Below, piece by piece: positions 54,398 through 63,423 of a stretch of 64,000 nucleotides of DNA. The stretch is from contig NZ_JAPKNI010000005.1 of the NCBI RefSeq assembly GCF_026343955.1, forward strand, positions 124,001-188,000, read 5' to 3'. The notes beneath the pieces were generated by a model that was given only the letters and a program-made list of their open reading frames with translations, ran no database searches and was not told where the DNA came from. Origin of the DNA: Kaistia defluvii. Lineage in GTDB: Bacteria; Pseudomonadota; Alphaproteobacteria; Rhizobiales; Kaistiaceae. The position numbers were made by a program, and so were the translations under genes. Position 1 is the stretch's first letter; every line of letters begins with the position of its first letter.

Positions 54398-54835
54398 TCA
54401 CTCGACGAGCGGTTGCAGCGCTTGAAGCGCCAACCCGTAGCCAGCGGCTCCGAAACCGCAGATCACGCCGGCGGCGACAGGGGAAACATAGGAATGATGT
54501 CGGAAATCTTCGCGCGCGAAGACATTGGAAAGATGCAGCTCGATCGTGGGGAGCCCGACGGCGCGAATCGCGTCATGCAGGGCGATCGACGTATGCGTAT
54601 AGGCGCCCGGATTGATCACGATGCCGCGGAACCGCCCGAGCGCCTCGTGAATCCAGTCGATCAGCATTCCCTCATGGTTGGACTGGCGAAAATCGACCGC
54701 CATGCCCAACCGCTCGCCCGCGGCCTTGGTATCCGCCTCGATCTCGCTCAGCGTCTTGGAGCCATAGACACCAGGCTCCCGCTTGCCGAGCATGTTGAGG
54801 TTGGGACCGTTGAGAACGAGGATTGCTGCTGTCAT
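54398..54835 (-). CDS. aroQ: Type II 3-dehydroquinate dehydratase
   Basis: This 145-residue enzyme removes water from 3-dehydroquinate in the shikimate pathway. The N-terminal [20 protein letters not shown] contains the catalytic Tyr and Arg; [30 protein letters not shown] and [21 protein letters not shown] complete the type II signature. Length is normal. It precedes accB by 36 bp, and the aroQ-accB-accC order is widespread in proteobacteria. Confidence 0.96.
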   Translation of the reverse strand: MTAAILVLNGPNLNMLGKREPGVYGSKTLSEIEADTKAAGERLGMAVDFRQSNHEGMLIDWIHEALGRFRGIVINPGAYTHTSIALHDAIRAVGLPTIELHLSNVFAREDFRHHSYVSPVAAGVICGFGAAGYGLALQALQPLVE

Positions 54836-54911
54836 CGATGATTTTCTACCGAGGGCCCTGCAAGGACGGGCCCTTGCGGCGAGGTTGGCAGGTTATAGGG
54901 GGTCGAGGAAT

Positions 54912-54944
54912 AAAGGAAAAGCCCCGAAACTCGCGCCTCGGGAA
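54912..54944 (-). terminator. Likely terminator after the DsbA-like gene
   Basis: Read leftward, CCCGAGGCGCGAGTTTCGGGGC forms a short GC stem with the 5-bp pair CCCGA/TCGGG, then TTTTCCTTTA. It is weaker than the other terminators in the window and lies 29 bp after the stop. Confidence 0.45.
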
Positions 54945-54972
54945 TCCTGTCCCATGATTCTTGACCCGTCGG

Positions 54973-55731
54973 TCAGCACGTCACGGAGCCGCAGGCGCGC
55001 ACGGATTTGATCTTCTCCTTCAGCGCATCATACCCGACCGCGCCGACGACCACGTCGTTCTGCAGGACATAGGACGGCGTGCCGTTGATGCCGAGAGCCT
55101 GGGCCAGTCCATAAGATTCGTTGATGGTGGCCGCGACCTCCGGATCCTTGAGGTGCGCCTGGATTGCGGCCTTGTCGAGACCGATATCGGCGGCAACCGC
55201 CAGCGCCCGCGCGCCATCGACGGCGCCCCGGCTCATCAGCAGCTCGTCATAGAAGGCCTTGTACTTCTCGGGCGCGACCTTGTTGACGCTGATCGCCACC
55301 TGGGCGGCCTCTTCCGACCCCTGCCCCAGCACCGGGAACTCCTTCAGGATGACGCGAAGGCCCTTGTCCTCGTCGAGCAGCTTCTGCATGTCGGCGTGGG
55401 CGCGCTTGCAGTAGCCGCAATTGTAGTCGAAGAACTCGACCAGCGTGACGTCGCCCTTGGGATTGCCCAGCACGACATGGCGCGGCGAATTGAACAGCTG
55501 GTCGGCATATTTGGCGACGCCGCTCTTGCGGGCCTCGGCTTCGGCGACCTGTTCCTTGCGCTGGAGTTCCTCCATCGCATCCCGGATCACTTCCGGGTTC
55601 TTCATCAGATAGTCCTTCACCAGATCGCCGATCTCGGCCTGCTGGTCCTCGGAGAAGCTGGCGGCCTGCACCGGCACGGCGGCGGTCAGCGCGATCGCGG
55701 CGAAAGCCGCTGCGAAGAAGGGTCTCGACAT
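54973..55731 (-). CDS. DsbA-family thiol oxidoreductase
   Basis: This 252-residue periplasmic protein has a signal peptide to about residue 23 (AVPVQA/ASF). An N-terminal helical region (about 25-85) precedes the thioredoxin fold, like the trimerising stalk of ScsC/Com1-type proteins. The redox motif is CGYC in FFDYNCGYCKRAH and the cis-proline loop is GTPSYVL. Unusually, the C-terminus carries two more cysteines in ACGSVTC, the very last residues. It is encoded 61 bp after the M48 protease on the same strand, so both probably act in envelope protein quality control. Confidence 0.9.
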   Translation of the reverse strand: MSRPFFAAAFAAIALTAAVPVQAASFSEDQQAEIGDLVKDYLMKNPEVIRDAMEELQRKEQVAEAEARKSGVAKYADQLFNSPRHVVLGNPKGDVTLVEFFDYNCGYCKRAHADMQKLLDEDKGLRVILKEFPVLGQGSEEAAQVAISVNKVAPEKYKAFYDELLMSRGAVDGARALAVAADIGLDKAAIQAHLKDPEVAATINESYGLAQALGINGTPSYVLQNDVVVGAVGYDALKEKIKSVRACGSVTC

Positions 55732-55792
55732 GGCAATCACCTGTTTGCGTCGGGCCTGGAGATCGCGCGCGGCGATCGGCGGGCGGAACGGA

Positions 55793-57181
55793 TCATTTCG
55801 TCTTCGATGGCGGTGTATAGGACAGAATGTCGTCGGCACGAAGCCAGGCCGGCGATCCCGTCTTGAATTGGCTCTGCACGCGCTTGGCGCGGGACTTGGC
55901 TTCCCGGAACTTGCCCTCGGCGAATTCGCCCTGCGCGGTGGCGAGATCGGCCATGGCGATGTCGCCCCGCAGCGCATAGGCGCGCGCCAGGCTGCGATGG
56001 CCGATCGGCATGTCCGGATCGGCCTGCAGGCCGATGGTGAGGTTTTTCACCGCCTCATTGACCGATTTGGGATCGCCGACCTCGACGAGAGCCTGGCCGA
56101 GCATGATCCGCAGCAGCCCCGATTTCGGTGCCGCGGCCACGGCCTTGCGCAACGGCGCGACGGCCTCCTTGGCGCGGCCGGCTTCGAGAAGCACCTGGCC
56201 CTGCAACTCGTAGAAATAGGGGAAGTTGGGCCGCGACTTGATCAACGAGCCGATCTGGTCGATGGCGTTGCGGGAATTGCCGGTTCGATAGGCCAGGATG
56301 GCGCGGGCATAGCGCGCCGGCATCGAGGTGTCGGAAGGCGGATAGCGCCGCATCACCAGCATCGAGTCTTCGGAGAACGCCGAGAGCTTGGCCCGCACCA
56401 TGTCGTGCCGCGCCTGCAACTCCGGCGAGTCCTTGGTATTGTAGAACTTGCTCTTTTTCGCCGCGCTCTCGATCAGCTCGATGCGCTCGTTCGGCATCGG
56501 GTGGCTCTGCAGATACGGATTGGCGCCCTGGCTGGAGAACAGCGTGTTGTCGGCGAAGCGCTGGAACGTCGTGATCATGCCCTTGGCGGACTGGCCGCTC
56601 TTGTCGAGATAGGTGAGCGCCGAACGGTCGGCGGCCATTTCCTCGGAGCGCTGATAGGCGAGCAGGCCGCGCCGGACCATCTCGTTCGAGCCCATGGCGA
56701 TGCCGCCACCGGCGCGCGCGGCGTCGCCGGAGCCGGAGGCCGCGCCGGCGATCGCGGCGCCCATGCCGACAACGCTGCCGATCATCGCCATCGTCTTGGC
56801 CGTCTCGAGCTGCTGGCGCAGCTGAATCTGGTGGTTGCCGGCGAGATGCCCGGTTTCATGCGCGAGCACGCCGATCAGCTCGTTCGGCGTCTTCGAATCG
56901 ATGATCGCGCCGGTGTTGACGAAGATCTTGTCGCCGGCGGCGACGAAGGCGTTGAAGGACGGATTGTTGACCAGATACAGCTCGATCGAGGTCGCACGAA
57001 GGCCGGCGGCCTTGTAGATCGGCCGCAGGTAGTCCTGGATCAGCGCCTCGGTTTCCGCGTCGCGCACCAGGGCCGGCCTGGACTGGGCATCGGCCGGGCC
57101 GGCGGCGAACGGCGCCAGCATGGCCATGCCGATCATGCCGCCCACAAGGCCTCGCACCACGCGCTGGATCGAATTCGTCAC
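55793..57181 (-). CDS. BepA-like M48 metalloprotease with TPR domain
   Basis: This 462-residue secreted zinc protease has a signal peptide ending at about residue 32 (AGPADA/QSR). The zinc motif is HETGH in GVLAHETGHLAGNH, with the third ligand in RSEEMAADRSALTYL. From about 260 on there are TPR-like repeats, as in BepA (YfgC), which edits outer-membrane proteins such as LptD. The start is a GTG at 57181 with GGAGGAGGGG upstream; an in-frame GTG 30 bp earlier has no such site. It is divergent from the aminotransferase and co-oriented with the DsbA-like gene. Confidence 0.92.
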   Translation of the reverse strand: MTNSIQRVVRGLVGGMIGMAMLAPFAAGPADAQSRPALVRDAETEALIQDYLRPIYKAAGLRATSIELYLVNNPSFNAFVAAGDKIFVNTGAIIDSKTPNELIGVLAHETGHLAGNHQIQLRQQLETAKTMAMIGSVVGMGAAIAGAASGSGDAARAGGGIAMGSNEMVRRGLLAYQRSEEMAADRSALTYLDKSGQSAKGMITTFQRFADNTLFSSQGANPYLQSHPMPNERIELIESAAKKSKFYNTKDSPELQARHDMVRAKLSAFSEDSMLVMRRYPPSDTSMPARYARAILAYRTGNSRNAIDQIGSLIKSRPNFPYFYELQGQVLLEAGRAKEAVAPLRKAVAAAPKSGLLRIMLGQALVEVGDPKSVNEAVKNLTIGLQADPDMPIGHRSLARAYALRGDIAMADLATAQGEFAEGKFREAKSRAKRVQSQFKTGSPAWLRADDILSYTPPSKTK

Positions 57182-57329
57182 GGATCGCCCCTCCTCCAGC
57201 CTTTCCCTCACGGCCGGCGAATTGTATGAAGCCGCCTCGCGCTCGCGCCAGCGGCATCCCCCTTGGACGGATGCGCAGAAAATGGGGCGATAGCAAGACT
57301 TTTAATCCCCCGGATGGAACAGCCCCGCC

Positions 57330-58493
57330 ATGACCCCTTCCGATCGCCCGCCATCGCGCCGCAGCGCCGTCGCTCCCTTCATCGCGATGGATGTGATGTC
57401 GGCGGCGTTTGCGCGAATCGCCAAGGGCGAGCGCATCGTCCGCATGGAGATCGGCGAACCCGGAGCCTCGGCCCCGAAGCCCGTGCTCGACGCCGCCCGC
57501 GCGGCGCTGGATAGCGGCCGCATCGGCTATACCGAGGCACTCGGCTGGCGGCCGCTGCGCGAGCGCATCGCGCAGTATTATGCGGATACGCACGGCATCG
57601 ACGTCCCCGCCTCGCGGATCGCCATCACCACGGGCTCGTCGGCCGGCTTCAACCTCGCCTTCCTCGCCGCCTTCGATGTCGGCGACCGGGTGGCCATCGC
57701 CTCACCCGGCTATCCCGCCTATCGCAACATCCTTGCCGCGCTCGGCCTGGAGGTCGTCGAGATCGAGACCACGGCCGAGACCCGGCACGCGATCACGCCG
57801 GCCATGCTGGAGCGCGTCCATGCGGACAAGCCGCTGGCCGGCATCCTGGTCGCCAGCCCCGGCAACCCGACCGGCACGATGATGACGCCCGACTCGCTCG
57901 CGGCCCTCATCCGCGCCGCCGACGAACTCGGCATCCGCTTCATCTCGGACGAGATCTATCACGGCCTCGTCTATGAGGGCGTCGCCGAGACGGCGCTTGC
58001 CACCAGCGACCGCGCCATCGTCATCAACTCGTTCTCGAAATATTACTGCATGACCGGCTGGCGGATCGGCTGGATGGTGCTGCCGGAAATCCTCGTCCGC
58101 CCGGTCGAGCGGATCGGCCAGAGCCTCTACATCTCCGCGCCCGACCTGTCGCAGCGCGCCGCGATCGCCGCCTTCGACGCGATCGAGGAACTCGAAGCGA
58201 TCAAGGCCGGCTATGCCGCCAATCGCAAGCTGCTGCTGGAAAGGCTGCCGAAGATCGGCTTCGACGATTACTTCCCCGTCGATGGCGCCTTCTACATCTA
58301 CGCCTCGGTGCGCCGCTTCTCGAACGATTCCGCCGATTTCGCGCAGAAGATGCTGGCCGAGGCCGGAATCTCGGCGACGCCGGGCGCGGATTTCGACCGC
58401 GTGCACGGCCACGCGCACATCCGCTTTTCCTTCGCCGGGGCCACGGCGGAGATCGCCGAGGCCGCGGAACGCCTGGAAAACTGGCTCGCCTGA
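57330..58493 (+). CDS. Class I/II pyridoxal-phosphate aminotransferase
   Basis: This 387-residue aminotransferase of fold type I has the substrate loop RMEIGEPGASAP, GYTEALGWRPLRERIA, the PLP-contact block SPGNPTGTMM, DEIYHGLVYEG and the PLP lysine in INSFSKYYCMTGWRIGW near residue 237, with the tail arginine in HIRFSFA. It belongs to the aspartate-aminotransferase-like group with wide specificity. The amino donor cannot be told from sequence. It ends 6 bp before the convergent ROK gene and starts divergently from the M48 gene. Confidence 0.93.
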   Translation: MTPSDRPPSRRSAVAPFIAMDVMSAAFARIAKGERIVRMEIGEPGASAPKPVLDAARAALDSGRIGYTEALGWRPLRERIAQYYADTHGIDVPASRIAITTGSSAGFNLAFLAAFDVGDRVAIASPGYPAYRNILAALGLEVVEIETTAETRHAITPAMLERVHADKPLAGILVASPGNPTGTMMTPDSLAALIRAADELGIRFISDEIYHGLVYEGVAETALATSDRAIVINSFSKYYCMTGWRIGWMVLPEILVRPVERIGQSLYISAPDLSQRAAIAAFDAIEELEAIKAGYAANRKLLLERLPKIGFDDYFPVDGAFYIYASVRRFSNDSADFAQKMLAEAGISATPGADFDRVHGHAHIRFSFAGATAEIAEAAERLENWLA

Positions 58494-58499
58494 GCGCGA

Positions 58500-59783
58500 T
58501 CAGACCTTGAGGTCGGCGGGCTCGCGCACGGGCGCCACCGGCTTCGGCAGCACCACAGGATCGTGGTCCGAACTGGCAAAGACCTCGCGGTCGAGCCGCT
58601 GCATCGCGCCGGCCAGAATGCCGACATCGACGAGGTCGTCCTCGGCCGAGAACACCTCGATCTCGGTCATGCGGGCGAGTTCGCCTACCAGCCCCTCGTC
58701 GAGACCGGCGCGGAATCCGGCCTCCATCAGGTCGAAGGCGGCGACGCCGCGCCCCGTAAAGGCGACGCGTTGCGGATTGAGCAGCGCAATCAGCCGCGAC
58801 AGGCCGTAACCGAGCGCCAGGCCGGCCTGGTGATAGGCCATGCGCACGCGATCCTCGCCGGCGCGCGCCCGCTCCTCGAGCCGGTGCATCGTCTCGGCGT
58901 CGGGATCGATATCCGTCGGCGACACGTCGGGCGCCAGGTTTTCCACCGCCCGGTAGATCGCGTAGTCGGCGACATAGGCCTCGACGCAGCCACGGCGGCC
59001 GCAGCGGCAGAGCGCGCCGCCCGGCATGTGGTTGGCATGGCCGAATTCGGCGCCGGAACCATAGGCACCGGTGAACAGGCGGCCATTGATATAGAGCCCC
59101 ATGCCCACGCCATAGGCGATGAAGATGGTGGCGAAGGTGCCGCCGAAACGGATGGGATCGCGCGAATGCAGCGCCTGCGCCATCATGTTGACGTCGTTGG
59201 TCATCGAGGCGCGGATGCCGAGCGCCTCGGTCACCGGACCCGGGATCGGTCCCACATCCACGTCGACGGTCGGGCTCCACAGCAGCGTGCCGGTCGTCTC
59301 GTCGGTGGTGCCGGGAATGGCGATCGAAATCTCCGACACGCGCGAAGGCGGAATGTCCCGGTCGGCGAGATAGCCGCGGATGCAATCGATCAGCCGCGGC
59401 ACGAAATGGCGCGACTCGGTCCCCATCGTCGCGATGGCATAGTGCCGGCTGTCGCGCAGATGGCCGGAATAGTCGCTGAGCAGCAGTGTCACCGAATGGA
59501 GCGAGATCTTGACGCCCAGCACATAGGCGGCCTCGTCGTTCAGCGTCAGCGCCACGCGTGGCCGGCCCCGGCCGAGCGGCCGCTCGGCCCGCTCGTCGAT
59601 ATCGGCGGTCACCAGGATATGTTCGGCCAGGAGATCGCCGGTAATGGCGGAGATCGTCGCGGGACTGAGTCCCGTCTCTCGGCCAAGCTCGACACGCGCC
59701 AGCGGACCGGCACGACGAAGCGCCCCGAGAACGAGACCACGGTTCTGGCGACGCACTAGTTCAGTGTCGGCTTTGCTCTGCAC
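58500..59783 (-). CDS. ROK-family transcriptional regulator
   Basis: This 427-residue protein has an N-terminal winged HTH (about 10-70, VELGRETGLSPATISAITGDLLAEH) and a C-terminal ROK sugar-kinase-like domain. The zinc motif CRCGRRGCVEAY is intact at about residue 265, following the GAEFGHANHMPGG block. The start was set at a GTG at 59783 because GGAGGAG lies just upstream; earlier TTG and ATG codons have no ribosome site. It is divergent from pgi over 213 bp. Its neighbours (pgi and a sugar ABC operon) suggest it responds to a sugar or sugar phosphate. Confidence 0.9.
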   Translation of the reverse strand: MQSKADTELVRRQNRGLVLGALRRAGPLARVELGRETGLSPATISAITGDLLAEHILVTADIDERAERPLGRGRPRVALTLNDEAAYVLGVKISLHSVTLLLSDYSGHLRDSRHYAIATMGTESRHFVPRLIDCIRGYLADRDIPPSRVSEISIAIPGTTDETTGTLLWSPTVDVDVGPIPGPVTEALGIRASMTNDVNMMAQALHSRDPIRFGGTFATIFIAYGVGMGLYINGRLFTGAYGSGAEFGHANHMPGGALCRCGRRGCVEAYVADYAIYRAVENLAPDVSPTDIDPDAETMHRLEERARAGEDRVRMAYHQAGLALGYGLSRLIALLNPQRVAFTGRGVAAFDLMEAGFRAGLDEGLVGELARMTEIEVFSAEDDLVDVGILAGAMQRLDREVFASSDHDPVVLPKPVAPVREPADLKV

Positions 59784-59996
59784 GATTCTCCTCCGCGCCC
59801 GCAGCATGGTGTATCGATTATTGATTTCCAAGCGTAATTGATGGCGCTACGTCAGCTATGAATATCAAATTTTGCATGTGAGAATGGCGCTGTGATGTCT
59901 TCACCCGGATCGGGTGGGCTCCACTTGCCGCAGCCGGGCTCCCGTCGTATGTCGTCGTCAGCCCCGTAGGCCCATCGCTTCGAAGGACGTCCACGC

Positions 59997-61649
59997 ATGA
60001 CCGTCGCCCGAACCGCCGCTACGGCGGCCGCTATCAGCAATGCCTTTGCCGCTCTCCGAGAGCAGCGCGATCGCGTCGAGGCGCAGAACATGCGCGAGAT
60101 GTTCGCCGCCGATCCCGCGCGTTTCAGCCGTCTTTCGGCGAGCGTGGACGGGCTGCTGCTCGATTACTCGAAGAACCGCATCGACACGGCCGCGGTCGTC
60201 GCGCTGCTCGACCTCGCCCGCATCGCCGGTGTCGAGGAGCGTCGCGACGCGATGTTCGCCGGCGAGAAGATCAACGTCACCGAAAACCGCGCCGTGCTGC
60301 ATGTGGCGCTGCGCGCCACGCCGGACGAGAGCTATATCGTCGATGGCAAGAATGTCGTGGATGACGTGCAATCCGTGCTCGCGGCCATGACGGCCTTCGC
60401 CGAAGGCATTCGCGACGGCTCGATCGCCGGCACGGGCGGACGCTTCACCGACGTCGTCAATATCGGCATTGGCGGCTCCGACCTTGGCCCGGCCATGGTC
60501 ACGCGCGCGCTCAGCCCCTATCACGACGGCCCGCGCCTGCACTTCGTCTCCAATGTCGACGGCGCGCATATCCACGACACGCTGGAAGGCCTCGACCCGG
60601 CGACGACGCTGTTCCTGGTCGCCTCGAAGACCTTCACCACGATCGAGACCATGACCAATGCCGCCACGGCGCGGGCCTGGATCGTCGCGGCGCTGGGCGA
60701 AGAAGCGGTCGGCGCGCATTTCGCCGCCATGTCGACGGCGCTGGACAAGGTCAATGCCTTCGGCATCGACGAAAGCCGCACCTTCGGCTTCTGGGACTGG
60801 GTCGGCGGCCGCTATTCGGTCTGGTCGGCGATCGGCCTGCCGGTGATGATCGCCATCGGCGCGGACGATTTCCGCCAGTTCCTCGCCGGCGCGCATGCGA
60901 TGGACCAGCATTTCCGCACCGCGCCGCTCGACAAGAACCTGCCGGTGCTGCTGGCGCTGATCGGCATCTGGAACCGCAATATCCTCGGCTTCCCGGCCAA
61001 GGCGGTGCTGCCCTACGACCAGAGGCTGGAGCGCTTCGCGGCCTACCTGCAGCAGCTCGACATGGAATCGAACGGCAAGCGCGTAACGCTGGAAGGCGCC
61101 CCGGTGACGCTCGCCACCGGTCCGCTCGTCTGGGGCGAGCCCGGCACCAACGGCCAGCACGCCTTCTACCAGCTGATCCACCAGGGCACCGACGTCATCC
61201 CCTGCGATTTCCTGATCGCGGCGACGGCGCATGAGACGGACAAGGTCCATCACGCCCTGCTGCTCGCCAACTGCTTCGCCCAGACGGAAGCGCTGATGCG
61301 CGGCCGCACCACGGACGAGGCCCGCGCCGAACTCGCCGCCGAAGGCAAGGTGCCGACCGAGGTCGAGCGCCTCGCCCCGCACAAGACGTTTCCGGGCAAC
61401 CGCCCGTCCAATACGATCCTCTACAAATTGCTCGATCCCTTCACGCTCGGCCGCCTGATCGCGCTCTACGAGCATCAGGTCTTCGTACAGGGCGCGATCT
61501 GGGGCATCGATTCCTACGACCAGTGGGGCGTCGAGCTCGGCAAGCAGCTCGCCATGCAGTTGCTGCCGATGGTCGACGGCACCGCCGACGCCGGCTCGCG
61601 CGATTCCTCTACCGCAGGATTGATCAAGGCCGCCGCCAGCCTGCGCTGA
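59997..61649 (+). CDS. pgi: Glucose-6-phosphate isomerase
   Basis: This 550-residue isomerase interconverts glucose 6-phosphate and fructose 6-phosphate. Signature 1 is seen as [17 protein letters not shown] and [28 protein letters not shown] binds the phosphate, and signature 2 appears as [17 protein letters not shown] near the C-terminus with its catalytic Lys. [11 protein letters not shown] is also typical. Length is that of the family. It is followed by a strong terminator. The ROK regulator transcribed away from it may control it. Confidence 0.97.
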   Translation: MTVARTAATAAAISNAFAALREQRDRVEAQNMREMFAADPARFSRLSASVDGLLLDYSKNRIDTAAVVALLDLARIAGVEERRDAMFAGEKINVTENRAVLHVALRATPDESYIVDGKNVVDDVQSVLAAMTAFAEGIRDGSIAGTGGRFTDVVNIGIGGSDLGPAMVTRALSPYHDGPRLHFVSNVDGAHIHDTLEGLDPATTLFLVASKTFTTIETMTNAATARAWIVAALGEEAVGAHFAAMSTALDKVNAFGIDESRTFGFWDWVGGRYSVWSAIGLPVMIAIGADDFRQFLAGAHAMDQHFRTAPLDKNLPVLLALIGIWNRNILGFPAKAVLPYDQRLERFAAYLQQLDMESNGKRVTLEGAPVTLATGPLVWGEPGTNGQHAFYQLIHQGTDVIPCDFLIAATAHETDKVHHALLLANCFAQTEALMRGRTTDEARAELAAEGKVPTEVERLAPHKTFPGNRPSNTILYKLLDPFTLGRLIALYEHQVFVQGAIWGIDSYDQWGVELGKQLAMQLLPMVDGTADAGSRDSSTAGLIKAAASLR

Positions 61650-61677
61650 CGCCGCGGCGATCATCGCTGAAAACAAG

Positions 61678-61709
61678 AGTCCGGCGGGAAGCCTCCCGCC
61701 GGACTTTTT
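61678..61709 (+). terminator. Rho-independent terminator of pgi
   Basis: Perfect 12-bp arms AGTCCGGCGGGA and TCCCGCCGGACT (61678-61705) close a 4-base loop and end in TTTT. It lies 29 bp after the pgi stop. Confidence 0.9.
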
Positions 61710-61754
61710 GATTCCGGCGCTGTCGGCCGTGCGAGTCGGCATCGAGAGACAAGT

Positions 61755-61960
61755 AAGCCCCTCACCCCACCCCTCTCCCGCAAGCGGGCGAGGGAGCCGA
61801 TCGCGGCCCGTCGCCCCGCCGGCAACTCCGGAAGATCGAACGATTGAAGACGTCGCGTCGAATACCCAGCCCCTTGGGGACCCAGTAGCCTCCCACGTCA
61901 CCCCGCCGCCGGCCGAAAAGCCCTCGCCCGCTTGCGGGAGAGGGTTGGGGTGAGGGGCTT
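61755..61960. repeat. 206-bp element with 40-bp REP-like inverted arms
   Basis: The left arm (61755-61794) and the right arm (61921-61960) are inverted copies matching at 39 of 40 positions. Each arm itself holds a small hairpin, CCCGC-AA-GCGGG, flanked by CCCTC/GAGGG-type pairs. The 126 bp between the arms are unrelated to them and contain no reading frame of note. The layout is that of a paired REP (BIME-like) or a small non-autonomous palindromic element. A 17-bp piece of the arm recurs at 35724-35740. Confidence 0.75.
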
Positions 61961-62169
61961 GCTTTCCAAGTTTTGACGATCGAGTCCCGGATTCGCGCGA
62001 TCGATCTCGGAATACCCCCTCCCACTATCCGCAGCCGATCCTCGCCCTGACGCTCCGCTCCCGTCCCACGAGACGCCGAAGCGCCCACGTTTCCCAGCCC
62101 GCCTCCATCCACGTTTCCAGCCTCCCGCGAGAGCTACACCGATTATTTCCACACAGCCCGATCCCGACA
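61961..62169. other. Intergenic stretch without visible features
   Basis: No reading frame, repeat or hairpin could be supported between the paired repeat and the promoter zone of the sugar ABC operon. With the terminator and the repeat, the total pgi-to-permease gap is 633 bp. Confidence 0.4.
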
Positions 62170-62231
62170 TTGATAAAATTATAATAGCATGATGTTATGT
62201 GAGCCGGCCCCTCCAACGTTCTGAAGGGGCC
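62170..62231 (+). promoter_or_regulatory. Candidate promoter and leader hairpin of the sugar ABC operon
   Basis: An A+T-rich island carries TTGATA (62170-62175), a 17-bp spacer and TGTTAT (62193-62198); a TATAAT at 62180-62185 lacks a good -35. Just after it, GGCCCCT (62206-62212) and AGGGGCC (62225-62231) form a hairpin that may be an operator or leader structure. The permease ATG follows at 62283. Confidence 0.4.
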
Positions 62232-62282
62232 CCGCCAGGGACCGCGTCGAGGAGGATGCGCCCGGCGGCAAGGGAGGGAAAC

Positions 62283-63338
62283 ATGGAACGTACCGTTGAG
62301 CGGGATTCCGGCTTCGAGGGATCTGGCCGCGCCGTGCGCGATCGGCTGACGCGGTTTGTCGCGGTCGGCGAGGTGGGCGTCTTGCTCGCGCTGATCGTGC
62401 TGGTCGCCTTCTTCTACATCGTCGAGCCGGCATTCCTGTCGGAACGCAATATCCGCGCCATCCTGCGCGTCGTTTCGTTCATCGGCATCATCGCCATCGG
62501 CCAGACGATCCTGCTGGTGAATGGCGAGTTCGATCTTTCCGTCGGCGCGGTGGCCGGCCTGTCGGCGGTCTGCAGCGCCAAGCTGATGACGGCGCTGGCC
62601 CTGCCCGTGCCCCTGGCGCTGATCGGCGGCGTGCTCGTCGGCGCCGGGATCGGGCTGGTCAACGGCCTGGTCGTGGTGAAGCTGAAGATCCCGGCCTTCA
62701 TCCAGACGCTGGGCATGCTGTTCATCGGCCAGGGCCTGATCCAGGTCGTGACCAACGGATACCCGGTCTATCCGCTCCCGCCCGTGATCACCGCCATCGG
62801 CTATGCCGATTTCCTGTTCGGGCTCGGCTGGAGCTTCGTCTTCTTCATCCTCGCCGCGCTGATGGCCGATTTCGTGCTCCGCCGCACCGTGCTCGGCCGC
62901 AACATGTATGCGACCGGCGGCAATCCGGAAGTCGCGCGCCTCGTGGGCATCGATACCAACCGCTACAAGATCGGCGCCTTCATGACGGTCGGCGCGCTCG
63001 CCGCCGTCGCCGGCATGTTCGTCATGGCCGATCTCGCTTCCGGCACCACCTCGATCGGCAGCGGCTGGGAATTGAACGTCATCGCCGGCGTCGTCGTTGG
63101 CGGCGTCAGCCTTTTCGGCGGCGCCGGCACCATGGCTGGCGGCCTGATCGGCGTTCTCCTGCTGCAGGTCGTCACCAGCGGTCTCGTCGTCGTCGGCGTC
63201 AATGCCAACTGGCAGCAGATCGCCGTCGGCGTGATCATGGTGCTCGCCGTCGGCCTCGACATCCTGCGCCGCCGCTATTTCATCGCCGGCTCCAGCGCCG
63301 CGCCCGCCGAGCCGCCGACCGCCACCACACCATCCTGA
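62283..63338 (+). CDS. Sugar ABC transporter permease (RbsC-like)
   Basis: This 351-residue permease of the BPD_transp_2 family has about nine to ten helices from residue 28 on. Typical elements are FLSERNIRAILRVVSFIGIIAIGQTILLVNGEFDLSVGAV-type N-terminal helices, LGRNMYATGGNPEVARLVGID (the cytoplasmic loop that contacts the ATPase) and GGVSLFGGAGTMAGGLIGV near the C-terminus. GGAGGG precedes the ATG. It is followed after 85 bp by a substrate-binding protein gene, whereas the ATPase is not seen and must lie beyond the window or elsewhere. The sugar cannot be named. Confidence 0.93.
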   Translation: MERTVERDSGFEGSGRAVRDRLTRFVAVGEVGVLLALIVLVAFFYIVEPAFLSERNIRAILRVVSFIGIIAIGQTILLVNGEFDLSVGAVAGLSAVCSAKLMTALALPVPLALIGGVLVGAGIGLVNGLVVVKLKIPAFIQTLGMLFIGQGLIQVVTNGYPVYPLPPVITAIGYADFLFGLGWSFVFFILAALMADFVLRRTVLGRNMYATGGNPEVARLVGIDTNRYKIGAFMTVGALAAVAGMFVMADLASGTTSIGSGWELNVIAGVVVGGVSLFGGAGTMAGGLIGVLLLQVVTSGLVVVGVNANWQQIAVGVIMVLAVGLDILRRRYFIAGSSAAPAEPPTATTPS

Positions 63339-63423
63339 GCGCCCCCGATCCCCGGAGACCGGACAGGACGCTATCGATCAAAAGGGCCTGCCAGAAGGCG
63401 GGCCATCCAGAGGGAGGACTACC

